From contig OV277871.1 of the NCBI GenBank assembly GCA_922989275.2, forward strand, positions 4,712,001 through 4,776,000: 64,000 nucleotides of DNA. Direction: 5' to 3'. Made by a program: the position numbers and the translations under genes. The DNA comes from Gari tellinella. Its lineage: Eukaryota; Mollusca; Bivalvia; Cardiida; Psammobiidae. The notes under the pieces are model-generated. The model saw only the letters and a program-made list of their open reading frames with translations, had not been told where the DNA came from and searched no databases. Shown piece by piece: positions 38,575 to 50,403 of the stretch (positions are counted from its first letter, which is position 1; each line of letters opens with the position of its first letter).

Positions 38575-38640
38575 GGTTAGATAATCGTGAGATAAACACC
38601 TAAAACCAAATTATAGTGCAGATCAACTAGGAAGATAACC

Positions 38641-38848
38641 GACAGTAAAACCTCTCTATTACGACTATTAAAAAGATGGATAATTGATAGTGTAAAAGTC
38701 AGATGACAGCTTAAATCAAGGTGACAGTGAAACAGAAAGCTCCTTAAGGAGCTTTCTGTTTTACTGACACATTGCTTTAAGAGGTCAGTTGTCGTAAACA
38801 CCCAATAAATCACATCATTTAGTGGTCGTAATTGAGAGGTTTTACTGT
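38641..38848. mobile_element. Family F MITE
   Basis: ACAGTAAAACCTCTCTATTA to TTGAGAGGTTTTACTGT, hairpin AGAAAGCTCC..GGAGCTTTCT. It lies 67 bases upstream of the start codon of paralogue 2. Confidence 0.9.
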
Positions 38849-38909
38849 TTAAAGAAACAATACCGTTGGCTTGAATTGCAGACATTTCATTTCTATAAAA
38901 AGCATTGCC

Positions 38910-39162
38910 TTAACTCTTCCACTGCCATTTTGAAAAAAATACCAGTTTAACACAGACGCTGCCATTTTATCGTCTGCTTCTTATAGTTGTCGTCTGCTAT
39001 TACTTTTAGAAATTGGAATTTATGCGTTTTTGACGTAGAAAACATTAATATGAGCGTCAAACAATTTGGATCCTGATCAGACGCCGCGTAACACGCCGTC
39101 TGATCAGGATCCAAACTGTTTCCAAATGTCAGTGTTGGTGGCATTGGCAGTGAAAGGGTAAA
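38910..39162. mobile_element. Family C MITE
   Basis: TTAACTCTTCCACTGCCATT to GGCAGTGAAAGGGTAA; hairpin GACGCCGCGTAACACGCCGTC at about 39078-39103. Confidence 0.85.
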
Positions 39163-39185
39163 CTATCGTGAAGTCAATGTTATTA

Positions 39186-39424
39186 AAGAACATAAAACTT
39201 CGTACGACAAATGTTGTCGTAAGTCAGATTATTAAAGTCTTAATTATTATTTATTTCTCCATCCAATCCTGTCATGTGACATCTCTTTGGAATCGTCTTG
39301 AAAAGACGATTCCAAAGAGATATCACAAGACAGGATTAGATAGAGAAAACAGAAATTAAACATATTGTAAAGTTTTTACTTACGACCGATTTTTGTCGTA
39401 CGGAGTTTTATGAAACGGGCCCCT
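39186..39424. mobile_element. Family G MITE
   Basis: 'cataaaacttcgtacgacaa' at the left and TTTTATGAAACGGGCCCC at the right; centre GGAATCGTCTTGAAAAGACG with its complement, resembling the AATCGTCTC stem of family E. Confidence 0.85.
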
Positions 39425-39636
39425 GGAAACCAGACTTGGCAATTTCTGTCTTTCATTTGAATACGGAAATATCAGTTTAGGAAAGTGACTTATGTTTAAA
39501 ATGCATTTCAAATAAAAATATTAATGAGCTTGGTCGAAATTCGAACAAAACGAAATTTAAATCCTAAGTTTTAACATCTTGATCACGGGGCCTTAGTGGT
39601 ATAACGGTCTGTTTATCCGGCCTATTTGTGATATAT

Positions 39637-39884
39637 TTAACCCTTTCACTGCCAACTATTTCGTGAGATTTTTACCCCTTCACCGCTTCATTGTCGTCTG
39701 TTTCAATTTTGCTGTCGGCAATGCCGTTTCAAAGTTAAAAAATAAGGCAAAATGACTGAAGAAATTTCAAAACGAGTATCAAACAGTTTGGATCCTGATC
39801 AGACGCCGCGTTACGCGGTGTCTGATCAGGACCCAAACTATTTGCAAACGCGTTTTTAAGCGTCATTGAGAGCGAAAGGGTTAA
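39637..39884. mobile_element. Family C MITE (reference copy)
   Basis: TTAACCCTTTCACTGCCAAC to GAGCGAAAGGGTTAA; hairpin 'gatcagacgccgcg' / 'cgcggtgtctgatc' with 'caaacagtttggatcc' and 'gacccaaactatttg'. It interrupts a tRNA-like start ('ggccttagtggtataacgg', 39590-39610), perhaps a SINE head. Confidence 0.9.
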
Positions 39885-40251
39885 AAAGGGTCGTTCCTGT
39901 CTAAAGGCTGGCTAGATAAAACGATGGGGAAAATCTAAAATAAAAATAAAAGATTCAATGATGTTACTTGCGGATATTTTTATACCGGTCATATTTTAAA
40001 TGTCATATGCACGAACATGTCCCAACTTTATTTGAATATTTGTTTTCTCTCTGTTTGCAAGATAACTATCTAGTTTTAAGTTCCCTTAAAGCAGAGGATA
40101 TTATGGCGGTAATTATTGTTGAAGCAGGCGGTGGAAATTGCCGCGATATGAGTAATTCCCCGTGCAGCAGTATTATCCAGGGCTACCATAAGTTGCTCAT
40201 AAAAATCCTAAGATTTCCAAATATTCAAGCACGATTTTAGGAATCGTACAT

Positions 40252-40400
40252 TTAACCCTTCCGCTGCCAGGTTCTATAAGACTAGTGCAAACAGTTTAGA
40301 TCCAGATCAGACGCCGTGTTACGCGGCGTCTGATCTAGATCTAAACTATTTGACACCCATCCCAATGTTTTCTAAGTAAAAAACGCATATAAGGTTCCAA
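40252..40400. repeat. Family C MITE, right side lost
   Basis: TTAACCCTTCCGCTGCCAGG followed by hairpin GACGCCGTGTTACGCGGCGTC. Confidence 0.75.
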
Positions 40401-40548
40401 ATTTTAAAAGTAAGGGCAGAAATCCGAAGATTTCAGTAAAAATCCGTAGATCCGAAGAAATTACAAAAAGATTTTTGAAAAATCTGGCGATACGGCAGAA
40501 CTGAGTATATGCTTAGGGATAAACAAGGCAAACAAAATATGAAACATA

Positions 40549-41909
40549 CGAGGGTTCTTTTAAAATTTTCTGTTACTTAGGCATTTTCTAGGAATCTAGA
40601 TGTACGATATTTTCACGAACGATGCATAATTTAAAAGGTATTTTTCTTTCGGATTTGAAAGTGTTTCACACAAGACAATATTCTTATTTTAAACGGTCTA
40701 AATTGAGTGGTAATAACATTATATAAATGACACTACAACCTTGCATAACATTTTAAATTACTATTGTGAATCAATGAAGTGACAAATAATAGTTTTATAA
40801 AGGACAAGGTTCACGAAGCCTCCGATTTGGCCCTGTAAAAAAATAATTTTTCCAAAACAGATTTTTATCTTTATTTTCTCTTCATTTGTCAATATCAGAT
40901 ACTTATACTCCATTATATACACACAAACGACCCAAAGTCAAGTTTTGACAATCTTATAGTTTACAGTAAATGAAACGAGAGGCCAAAAATGACAAAAAAG
41001 CAGATTTTTGGTACAATTCTAGATATAAATCCTAAAAATAAATTATGAAGGCACGCATGCGACACTTCAAAATTTGGATATGTTACTTCAACTTTAATAT
41101 TTATTGTGTACTTAAAATATCTTTGTGTCGCATAAGTGCCTTCATTGTTTATTTCTATGATTTATACCCTGAATTGTACCAAAAATCGGCCTTTTTGGCC
41201 TTTTTTGGCCTCTTGGTCCATTTACAAGAACCATTTTGAGTTGTCAAAACTTGAAGTTGGGTTGAGCTTTATATATAATATGAAGTATTAATATCTGAAA
41301 TTGACAAATAAAGAGAAAATATAGCTAAAACATAAATTGGAAAAAAAAGATTTTTACAGGGCCAAAATGGAGGCTTCGTGAACCTTGTTCTTTATACTTT
41401 AACGTGTCAACATTAATGTTTGTCTGATGGTATGTGAAAGTTTAAACACAAAGTAATTACATTTAATGTAGTTGTCGATAAATATGATATTCATATATAC
41501 AGTTTATAGTTGTTTAGTTAACAGCTTAGTTATTGCGAAAAGCAAACTGAGTACTTGTATGTTTGTTGGAAAACTATGTCCTATTTTAGATGAAATTCAA
41601 AACAATCACTTATTCGTAAAAATAAACAATTTATGAGATTTTGTTTTTATTTCATCAATAAACTAAATTATATTACATTAACTATTTTACCGTTCAATGT
41701 ACGCTTTAATCTTAAATAATAAGATATGAAAACATGATTTAGTTATGTAGCAAATGGGGCAAGTGCCTATGAATGACCCTTATTTATTTCTAATTTTCAC
41801 AACGCAGAAAACTGTTATTGTCATAGTATTTCCACAAGAAAAATCTTTTTTCATTGTTGTATCAACCATGGGAAATGCCCAAGTAACGGAACTTTTTGAA
41901 GGACCCTCG
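40549..41909. mobile_element. Mariner-like element with nested foldback
   Basis: TA-CGAGGGTTCTTTTAAAAT at the left and CTTTTTGAAGGACCCTCG-TA at the right, with 'tgttacttaggcatt' / 'atgcccaagtaac' just inside, so inverted ends of about 40 bp. No transposase frame. A separate palindromic element sits at 40796-41396. Confidence 0.75.
40796..41396. mobile_element. Palindromic element, about 600 bp
   Basis: TATAAAGGACAAGGTTCACG at the left and CGTGAACCTTGTTCTTTATA at the right. Arms match along most of their length ('ttggtacaattctagatata' against 'atttataccctgaattgtac'). The centre is 'acgcatgcgacac..gtgtcgcataagtgcc'. No coding capacity. Nested in the mariner-like element. Confidence 0.85.
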
Positions 41910-43200
41910 TACTTTTAGAAAAAAATTGTATTTGAAAACAAAAATACACCAAAACAATACATTATGTTTAACGTATTTGAACGAAGCTTTTATGAGACTT
42001 TCTGAGATATTTAATGAGGATTTGCTACTTAACAAATATCGGAATTAAAAAATTAAAACAGCGGGTCATTTCATTTTCTTTACCATTTTAACACAACGAA
42101 ACACAATACATTGTAAAACTTAACCAGATTCGCAACAAAGTGTTGATCCCCGTCCCAAACTCTTTGCAATGAACACCTGGGGCCGTCTTACGAAACGTGG
42201 TACGACAAATATTGTCGTAAGTCCGACTTTAAAACTCTCTATTATTATTTATTTCTCCATCTAATCCTGTCATGTGACATTTCTTTGGAACAAACTTTTA
42301 GGTATTTTAACTTAAAAAATACAAAGTTAGTGTCAGTTTGTATCCTGATCAGACGCCGCGTTACGCGTCTCAGTCTGACCAGACTCAAAACGGTTGTGCC
42401 ATTGTACTCGAGGTCAGGCAAGGAAGATGTTACATGATATAGTTTAATCCTTCTTGCAACTGGTTTATACGTTCTAGATATGTTATTGTCTGAAATAGTT
42501 TTTAAGTCGCTTTAACAGTATTTTAGCCATATCGCGACTCCGGGAGACAAGTTGCTAGATCAATACCTCATTTATATGAGGTTTTGCTCTAGAAATTTGA
42601 ACCTTGACCAGAATTACAGAGTTACAAATATTCTGGTTGTTAACCTTTTCAGTACTTAAACTGACGTACAAATATTTTATGATGTTTAAACATTTCATAC
42701 TTGACATTGTATTGGATTTAAGTGGGTTAACCCATTCACCTCTGACACTTTTAATGGACAATAACAATTTCAAATTAGGTAAAATCCATTTTCTACTATT
42801 TAGGGTTGATTTTAACAATAAATTTCAAAATGACAAACAGTGTAGACCATGATCAGGGGGCTCCTTAAGGTACACTGTTTTGTAAATGAAGAGTATACTC
42901 GTCGCTAGGATTGATTGTGTGGAAAATATGTAAACTATGGTAAACTAATCGTGAAATGGTGTAAAAGAAAACATTAAATCAGCGCAATAAGCTGTTTGGA
43001 ATTGAATTATTTATAACAAACACATTTTTCACCTAAACATGCCACTGGACTGCTTAAAAAATATTGTCTGCAACAATTATCTTCTACTTTTAAAGAGTTT
43101 GAAGTTTAAAGAAGATTTTCTAACAAAAAACACACACAACAAAAACCGTTTAGAGTGATCTGAATCCGAACTGTTTTCGAAAGTATATAAGATCTCGCCT
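41910..43200. other. Gene-free stretch with family G, C and B fragments
   Basis: 42178-42300: left half of a family G element. 42330-42410: C-type hairpin with one damaged arm. 42725-42910: B-type copy (TTAACCCATTCACCTCTGAC) with most of the hairpin deleted. The rest is unique AT-rich DNA. No exon found. Confidence 0.6.
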
Positions 43201-43434
43201 TCAGTGTGCAGAAAGTTCAATGTATGCAATTGGTTTTCGTTTGGGTTTTTTTTGGGTTTTTTTTAAATTATGCAATTATTTTTGTAGTCTGTTAGTCTTA
43301 CCTTGGACGTCACCACTTTGGACAGAGATGCGGTGGGCGTCTACCGAGGCTGCTCTTATAGATGAGTCTGAATAACCTCTAACCACGTGACCTTGTATGC
43401 GCCATTCCTCGAAACCAAGAAAATGAAACTAGGT

Positions 43435-43525
43435 GTCACAGACTTTGGTCTAGCACGGTGTATAAACCTGTACGTGTTGTTTGAGCCCCGTACTGGTAGC
43501 TGCTGAGCACTGAATCGAGAAATGT
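43435..43525 (-). repeat. Dispersed repeat shared with about 47560-47655
   Basis: 'ccagtacggggctcaaac' and 'gtacaggtttatacaccgtg' (minus strand here) recur on the plus strand near 47575-47640. The unit is tRNA-promoter-free and of unknown type. 43290-43435 is unique and ends in a donor-like CCAAG|GTAAGAC on the minus strand. Confidence 0.55.
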
Positions 43526-43836
43526 CACGATGGCGGACTTGCGAGACCGCTAAGGGGTAAGTAAATCCCATTCTGCAGACATTCAAACATTGATTTCAAT
43601 GCTGAACCTATGACATACCTGTTTAGATATGTTGCAGGTGTGAAATTGTCAACGTATTGAGTTTGTGTCTTGAATTTATCTTGTTGAATATTCTCGGATA
43701 CTGGCGAAGGCTCACCGTGTTTTCGATAGCGTTGTCATAAAGACCCAGTATATTTTGCCATCTAAACGACAGTTTCTACATCTTAAACTACACATTCTAT
43801 TATCAAAATATATTTTATATCTACTGATACGATTCT

Positions 43837-44097
43837 ATGGAAATAATATATTTGAATGTGCAGTTTAAACGCCAGAAATCATGTAAACAATGCGAAGCAA
43901 ATTGTACGGTCAGCTCTAGAGGAAATGTATCATCAGCTGTGAGAATGAATGAAAACGGTTGTACGGTCAGCTCAAGAGCGTTTTCTTTCTTTTTATGCGA
44001 AGCTAGATTGAGCTGTTATTACTGCGACCAAGTTTTCGACGTTTTCTCTGCAGCCGTCAGTCACCATGCCAAGAACCATAAAGCAACAACTATTTAG
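43837..44097 (+). pseudogene. C2H2-type zinc-finger fragment
   Basis: A short frame ends CYYCDQVFDVFSAAVSHHA then KNH, which fits C-x2-C-x12-H-x4-H. Two lines 'ttgtacggtcagctc' precede it. After the stop, Lys/Ser/Asn-rich coding-like sequence continues in shifting frames to about 44420. I read this as debris of a transposon-type zinc-finger protein, not a working gene. Weak call. Confidence 0.35.
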
Positions 44098-44700
44098 GTA
44101 AAAATACTTAATTTGGAACATTATCAGGGCAAACAATACACAAAAAACTGCTAAATTAATCCATCTGCATTCGAAAAAGAAAACCAAAAGTGATTCCAAA
44201 CAACCAAACAGTAACAGTAAAAGTTTCAAGAAAACCATTAATAACACCAAGTCCAGTAAAATACAAAAAAAAGAATAAAGCTCCACGTCACCCAAATAGC
44301 ACTAGATTTCTTGGCTGCAGACAATTACGGAGATGGTGATAAAGAAGAAGAACTTTCGAAACTTAGTTTGCAAACACCCCCAGGCAAATTACTCGGAAGA
44401 GGAGAGTCATGGAGAAGTAAGAAATGATAGTAGTACGACTAAAAATTACTTGACTTGTTGCCAATGGTTGTAGAGAACATTTACGAGTGCAGGCATCTAG
44501 AAAATAGTCATCCGTCCTTTTTTGAAAACTAAAAACTAAAACAAAAGTTAAGAATTATCATAATACTTTAGGGCTAACAAACGCCTAACTGCGCTTTTCA
44601 GTACAGAAGTCCAATAAAGGACAATAATTTGTACTTTTTGGAACCACTCGTATGAAAAATATAACACCCACATATCTATTTAATAATTAATCACCTTCAC

Positions 44701-45630
44701 CTATCCCGTAGTCATGTCGGACCGTTGGGGCACCATGTATTTCTTGACAACCAGCTTTCTCCTTTCCCCTCTGTTTTCTGCCACACGCACCCTTTCCTTT
44801 AGACTTAAATCTGTCCACTCTGTTATGTTATCTTTCCATCGCTTGCTCTGTCTGCCTCTCCTTCTTCCTACCTGAATTGTGTCTGGTAATATTGTCTTTG
44901 AAAGCCCTGTTGATCTCGTCACATGCCCGTACCATCTCATTTTACGTTGCTTGACAATAATTATTGTTAATACATCGTCGACAGGTCCAATGGCTTCTTT
45001 GATCCTGTTTCGAACTACTTCATATGAGATGTGTTCTTTGTATGATATGCAAAGTGTTTTTCTGAAACACCTCCCTAACGAACTAATTCTTCGCTTTCGC
45101 TCCAAGTCTGCATTCAATGTCAAAGTCTCGCTGGCATATAGGAATATGGACATGACAAGTGAACGCATCAACCTTATTTTCGAGCTGAGGCTTATATTTC
45201 GATCATTCCATATTAATTTTACTTTGCGAGTGCTGCTGTGGTCTGAGCAGCTCTTGTAAGTATCTCGGATTTCGACCCCTTGTCAGAAACTGTCGCACTC
45301 ATACAGGTACTTAAAACTATCTACGCAATCAAGCTTCTCCACATTGACCATGATTTCAATGCTGATACCAATGATGTTGTTGGTCAGCAGTTTTGTCTTT
45401 TTTTACGCTGATGTGTTGCCAAATTCGGTAGATGTCTTGTAAAGGCTTTCAACTAGATTGGATAGCTCATCTTCCTTCCCTGCTATACCATCTATGTCTG
45501 CTGCAAAGCGCAATTTCGTGATTGTCCTCCCACCGATGCTAACCGTTCCTTCGTGGTAAGCCAAAGCATCCGACATAATTCTCTCTAGGAATATGCTGAA
45601 TAGTGTTGGGGAGAGTAATTAGCCCTGTCT
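44701..45630 (-). pseudogene. Non-LTR retrotransposon reverse transcriptase, 3' remnant
   Basis: The minus strand encodes the tail of a reverse transcriptase: SPTLFSIFLERIM, then KLRFAADIDG where an intact copy would have the catalytic F/Y-A-D-D box, then DSFKYL, SLVMSIFLYASETLTL, KMRWYGHVTRS and GRRRGRQSKRWKDNITEW, the usual C-terminus of LINE-type polyproteins. Stop codons fall in the middle (after NTSA and after CDSF) and only the last 156 residues are open (45171-44701). The change in the FADD box and the stops mark it as dead. The 5' part is missing. Confidence 0.85.
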
Positions 45631-46056
45631 CACCCCCACTATTATGCAAAGTTTGACGTCAATCGGTAAAGAAATGTAAAAGAAGTTGCATCAAACATAT
45701 GTGTCAAGGGCAGACAGATGAACGAATCAACCAACAAACTGGCTCCTCTACCCTTCTAGAAGTTCGTTTATTGGGCATTAAACCGAGATAATTACAGTAT
45801 ACATATCATCTCTCAATTTCAAAAATGAGAGCTTCTGTATAGCAGAAGTTATCCACCGGAAACGAAAGTGCTGCACTGGGGAATGACTGAATGGTATTGA
45901 TGCATTTCAGCAAATTATGTGCAAGACACTTTTAATGATAAAACTTTTCATAAATGAAAATTAATCCTGAACAATGTCAGTCAAACATGGGTTTTATGCA
46001 GAACAATAGAAAATGTTTTAAAGGGGGATAACTCTCACAACATTAACTCATAGTTA

Positions 46057-46599
46057 TTAAAGGGACTCGCAACCGGATGGTGTACTTGTCAAAATAAAAT
46101 AAAATACTCAAATAAAAGCAAATTTGTGGCATTATTTGGCTTCTGACATTAAAAAAATATGATCAGTCCAAAAAAAGTTTCAAGAATCGTTACCGAATCC
46201 TAGATTTTTAGATATTTTCCATCGTTTTTCTATACCGACTAGTAGACGGTATAGTTGTTGTTGTTGCTTCTCTACACGGGCTCAGACATAAACTCGAGCC
46301 GAATTACGAAGTTGTATGCACTTTCGATGCTACACATTGAAATACGTTAAATCGATCCGAGATAAACGGATAGTTCCGTGGTCCATTGGTCTAAGCGGTT
46401 TCCCCTATTTTGCATTCTGTCCGCCAATGCCGGGCCCCGGGTTCGAATCCCACCAGAGACCAGTATTTTTTTTATTGAAATACATTTTTTTAAACAGAAT
46501 TTCTTATCCTAAACTAATTCTTTACCATTTATATAAGCGTTTGACACATATTTACAAATTACTATTTTTAATGCACCATCTGGTTGCGAGTCGCTTTAA
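46057..46599 (+). mobile_element. Family T element: TTAA ends, tRNA-like core
   Basis: TTAAAGGGACTCGCAACCGG at the left and CTGGTTGCGAGTCGCTTTAA at the right, about 25-bp inverted ends, 543 bp in all. The middle holds a Pol III-type A box TGGTCTAAGCGG (46387-46398) and B box GGTTCGAATCC (46440-46450). The flanks of these boxes do not form an acceptor stem, so it is tRNA-like, not a tRNA gene. A near-identical inverted copy is at 48512-49056. Confidence 0.85.
46372..46462 (+). other. tRNA-like segment with A and B boxes
   Basis: 'ccgtggtccattggtctaag' to 'ggttcgaatcccaccagaga'. The T-arm part is well formed, but the 5' side cannot pair with the 3' side as an acceptor stem. Likely an internal Pol III promoter inherited from a tRNA. 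Confidence 0.65.
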
Positions 46600-47530
46600 C
46601 ATTGTGCAAGGCACTTTCATTCACCAGTCGCTTTCCATTAATATAGGTATATTTCATATATGGCTATTCAAACTATGACAAGAATGGATGGGGCCAATGA
46701 TTTTTAAAATATCTTAGATTTACAGTGATTAATACAGCTGCGAGTTCCGAGAACTAAACTCATTAAAATTGCCAAAAACTCACTTGTCAAGACTCATAAT
46801 AGTTTGGCCATTATATAATATTTAAATCTGAAAAACTTAATGTTTTGCCCAAGGGACTCATTGTCTTACAAATTGTGCACCCCGGGAGGTATTTAATGTC
46901 GTCTACGGAATAATGGATGGTTTTTGACAATAGATCAATGTATATCTGTTCGAAATAGAATGAAGTGGGAAAAGATTATTTATACGCAATATCTGTGTTT
47001 TAATAACTGTATATAATAGTTTGGTACATTTTCTTTATAATGACTTCATGATTTGAAATTGAATGCCTTTTTTAACAGAAGAACACATAAACAGAAAATT
47101 CTGATTTGGAGCTGACGGTACACATATGCTCGCAGCTGATGATACAGTGTCAGCCGTGTTTGAAATAGCTGACCGTACAAAACAGCACCAATTCTTCTGA
47201 TCAAAAATGCAAATTGCGACCATGCTTTCAAAAAACGAATAAAGCTATCACATCGCATCAATTGGATTTACTCTGGAAAGGATATTTGTTTTGATAAAAC
47301 AGGATAAACAAGGATATATGCTGTATAAAATGAAATGTTTTGACGACATCCAAAAGAATTCCGAGCGAGCCACCAGTTGATTTATGCCTCGAAATAGATA
47401 TGTAGATGTATAGATTGTACCAAAGACGGTCGCGATTGGTTTACCATTCTCTCCGGTATTTGAAAATCATGCTTACCGACAAGACTTTTCATTTAAAGAG
47501 AGGAAAATAAATAGGAACTCATCTCACATA
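46600..47530. other. Unannotated AT-rich stretch
   Basis: No recognised repeat end, hairpin or exon. The short reverse frames between 47035 and 47261 show no family resemblance. Confidence 0.4.
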
Positions 47531-47743
47531 CCTGTTGTTTTCCTCCGTTGCGTCGCTTCGAGGCTCAAAAACAACCAGTACAGAGCTCAAAGTATCCGTA
47601 CAAAGCTCAAAGTACGCATACAGGTTTATACACCGTGTTACCTGTCCATATCACATTGTTATCGGCATTTTGTGGCGCACCCGGGTTCGAAGTGCTTTGT
47701 GTCAACGATCCCATATACATGTATAGGACATGGGCAAACAGTG

Positions 47744-47858
47744 CATGTGGACGCTGATCAGACGCCGCAAAACGAAAATGAAAACTTAGACCAGGCACCA
47801 TAAAAAAGGACTAATCCAATAAGCATGGAGGAACCCACTGCACGCGCAAACGGGTTAA
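47744..47858. repeat. Family K MITE, internal deletion
   Basis: 'gatcagacgccgcaaaacg' passes straight into 'tagaccaggcaccataaaa' and 'gcaaacgggttaaa'; the second hairpin arm is gone. Confidence 0.65.
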
Positions 47859-48039
47859 ATTTATTAGATTTTATATTTGTTTTATGTCAATTGTGCGCCG
47901 ATGTCAACAATGCTGTTAAGCCACGGAATTCTGTGGTTAAGCTTTCCTATGCTGAAAAGTCTTCTATTTTTTCTCTTTTTAAAAAAATATATAGTTTACT
48001 CTAACATTCAGCTCGCTACAGGCGAATTCGTGATAATTT

Positions 48040-48110
48040 TTTCAAATAATTCAGATGAGACGCCGAGTAACTCGGCGTCTCATCTGGATCCAGACTGTTT
48101 GATATTTTGA
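48040..48110. repeat. Family C-type hairpin
   Basis: GAGACGCCGAG..CTCGGCGTCTC followed by 'atctggatccagactgtttg'. The paired change CG to GA/TC at the stem tip is noted in the findings. Confidence 0.7.
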
Positions 48111-48328
48111 TATTATTTTCAGAAAGAAAATGCCGATATATCCACTCTAAGAATAGCTGCAGACGAAAACTGACAGTGTGCAAGAGCTTGAACAATTTGA
48201 ATTCACAGATACTTGACACATCTTGATTTTTTATCTTTTTTTCTATCTACCATATAAAAGAGAAAATGTTTACAACGGGAATCGAACAGTTATCTAAACT
48301 ATTAACTCGAACTGCTGCTAAAATCGAC

Positions 48329-49230
48329 TACAGCGTTCCCTCCCTACAACGGCATTCCCAACAACGACTCCCTCCTTACAACGACCTTTGCCGCAATTCC
48401 CTAAACACAACAATTATGTCTACGCTTTTACGGCTGCAATGTCGTCTGCATTAAATAGTCGTATGCTGCTTTTCCCAAACTTACATTTTTGACATTTTGA
48501 AAGAAATATACTTAAAGCGACTCGCAACCAGATGGTGCATTAAAAATAGTAATTTGTAAATATGTGTCAAACGCTTATATAAATGGTAAAGAATTAGTTT
48601 AGGATAAGAAATTCTGTTTCAAAAAATGTATTTCAATAAAAACAAATATTGGTCTCTGGTGGGATTCGAACCCGGGGCCCGGCATTGGCGGGCAGAAGGC
48701 AAAATAGGGGAAACCGCTTAGACCAATGGACCACGGAACTATCCGTTTATCTCGGATCGATTTAACGTATTTCAATGTGTAGCGGTCGAAAGTGCATACA
48801 ACTTCGTAATTCGGCTCGTGTTTATGTCTGAGCCCGTGTAGAGAAGCAACAACAACAACTATACCGTCTACTAGTCGGTATAGAAAAACGATGGAAAATA
48901 TCTAAAAATCTAAGATTCGGTGACGATTCTTGAGACTTTTTTTGGACTGATCATATTTTTTTGATGTCAGAAGCCAAATAATGCCACAAATTTGCTTTTA
49001 TTTGAGTATTTTATTTTATTTTGACAAGTACACCATCCGGTTGCGAGTCCCTTTAATGACGAGTGACAAACAGCTTGAATCTAGATCAGACGCCGCGTAA
49101 AGCGGCGTCTGCTCTGGATTCAAGCTGTTTGCAAATGTAAACTAATTTCCCTCCCTATAACGACTCCCTCTGAACTACGAACACAATTTTCGTCTCCCAT
49201 TGGATGTCGTTGTAGAGAGGGAGCGCTGTA
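48329..49230. mobile_element. Family D MITE split by a family T element
   Basis: TACAGCGTTCCCTCCCTACA to GAGAGGGAGCGCTGTA. At 'agaaatatac' the D sequence stops, a complete T element (48512-49056) intervenes, and D resumes at 'tgacgagtgacaaacagc' with a nearly perfect GACGCCGCG hairpin. Confidence 0.92.
48512..49056 (-). mobile_element. Family T element nested in D
   Basis: TTAAAGCGACTCGCAACCAG to CGGTTGCGAGTCCCTTTAA, 545 bp, TTAA on both sides. B box 48662-48672 and A box 48714-48725 on the minus strand. Very similar to 46057-46599 over its whole length. Confidence 0.9.
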
Positions 49231-49234
49231 TATC

Positions 49235-50400
49235 GCTGAAATTCGCTCATTCATGCTAATAAACACTATCTGTAACAAGATGACAATTACGGTTGATTAC
49301 TGAAAATACAAATATGTCTTAGCAAAAAACAATTCTCTGTTATCTTTCCGTTTTCTCCAAATTTCAGAGTCTGACATTATCGCACGCCCCTGAAATCAGA
49401 CATGGGGTAATTGAAATTGTTTATTTAATTAATTAAGAAAAGTGAAGTAATTGGAGATAATTGTTAATTGAGCAATATTTCAATTACTTTTATTGTAATT
49501 TAATTATTACTTTTCAAAAAAGTGGGTAATTGTTAATTGAATTTCAATTACTTTTCAATTAACCCTGCACAATATGTACATGATTTGGAACAATAACACT
49601 CTGAACTCATATTGAAAACAAGATAAGCCTATTTATACAGTTTCTAAGCATGTTCATGTTAGTTTTAAATATTGACTTCATCTTAGTTTAAACATTTAAT
49701 TCCATAATATTTACAAACTGACATGATTGAAAACACATATAATAATGAAAACGATTAGATTAAAAGCTTATTGAGATCTTCTCAATGTTGTCAATAACTT
49801 GTCAATAACCTACAAGTATAAATGCTACAAATGTGGTAATGCTTAAACAACTTTAATTCTCAGGTCAATAAAACATGATTTGTTAAAAAAAATGTGTTAA
49901 AATGCATGCATGTTGTTGTTGTAGCTTCATCATGGATGGACATAAATCCTTATTAACTGCAACAATACATGCAACATGAGGCAATACCCAATATTTTTTA
50001 GCTAGCTCTTATTCTCAATTTGCAAAATCGAATTGCTTAACCCTTACTGGAGTTGCTCATTGACCAAATATATTTTGGAAATATACTATGCATTCATTTC
50101 ACTTGAAAAGTCAGTTTGAATCCAGATCAAGTCACACAAAGATCCCAACAGTTTAAACTTCATTTTATATACTTGTGAAAGTATTAGACAGAAATGCAAG
50201 TGTTTTCTTAAAGACTACAGATGACAACTTTGCTGTCAAAATTCACTAAAGGTGCATTGGGTTAAAGGTCATTCATCAAGCCTTACATGACCTGTTTACG
50301 AAAGGTGATAACTGTATTCTATACACACAGCTATTTTTCACACATTGGGCACTGGGCAGTCCAAGTGACTCATAAAGTGTTAATGTTGCCATCTGCTGAT
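49235..50400. other. Gene-free stretch
   Basis: 49400-49565 is a run of 'gtaattgaaatt' / 'aattacttttcaattaa' motifs in both orientations, probably a foldback repeat of unknown family. The remainder is unique AT-rich DNA with a decayed C-type arm near 50110. Confidence 0.45.
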
Positions 50401-50403
50401 AGT

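Noticed and set aside
43290..43525. Non-coding first exon of the small Asn-rich gene at 38574
   Set aside because: The minus strand has a good donor (CCAAG|GTAAGAC), but part of the segment recurs at about 47560-47655 as a dispersed repeat, and nothing ties it to the gene 4.7 kb away.
46372..46462. Functional tRNA gene
   Set aside because: A and B boxes and the T arm look right, but the 5' and 3' sides do not pair as an acceptor stem, and the segment recurs within a repeated mobile element.
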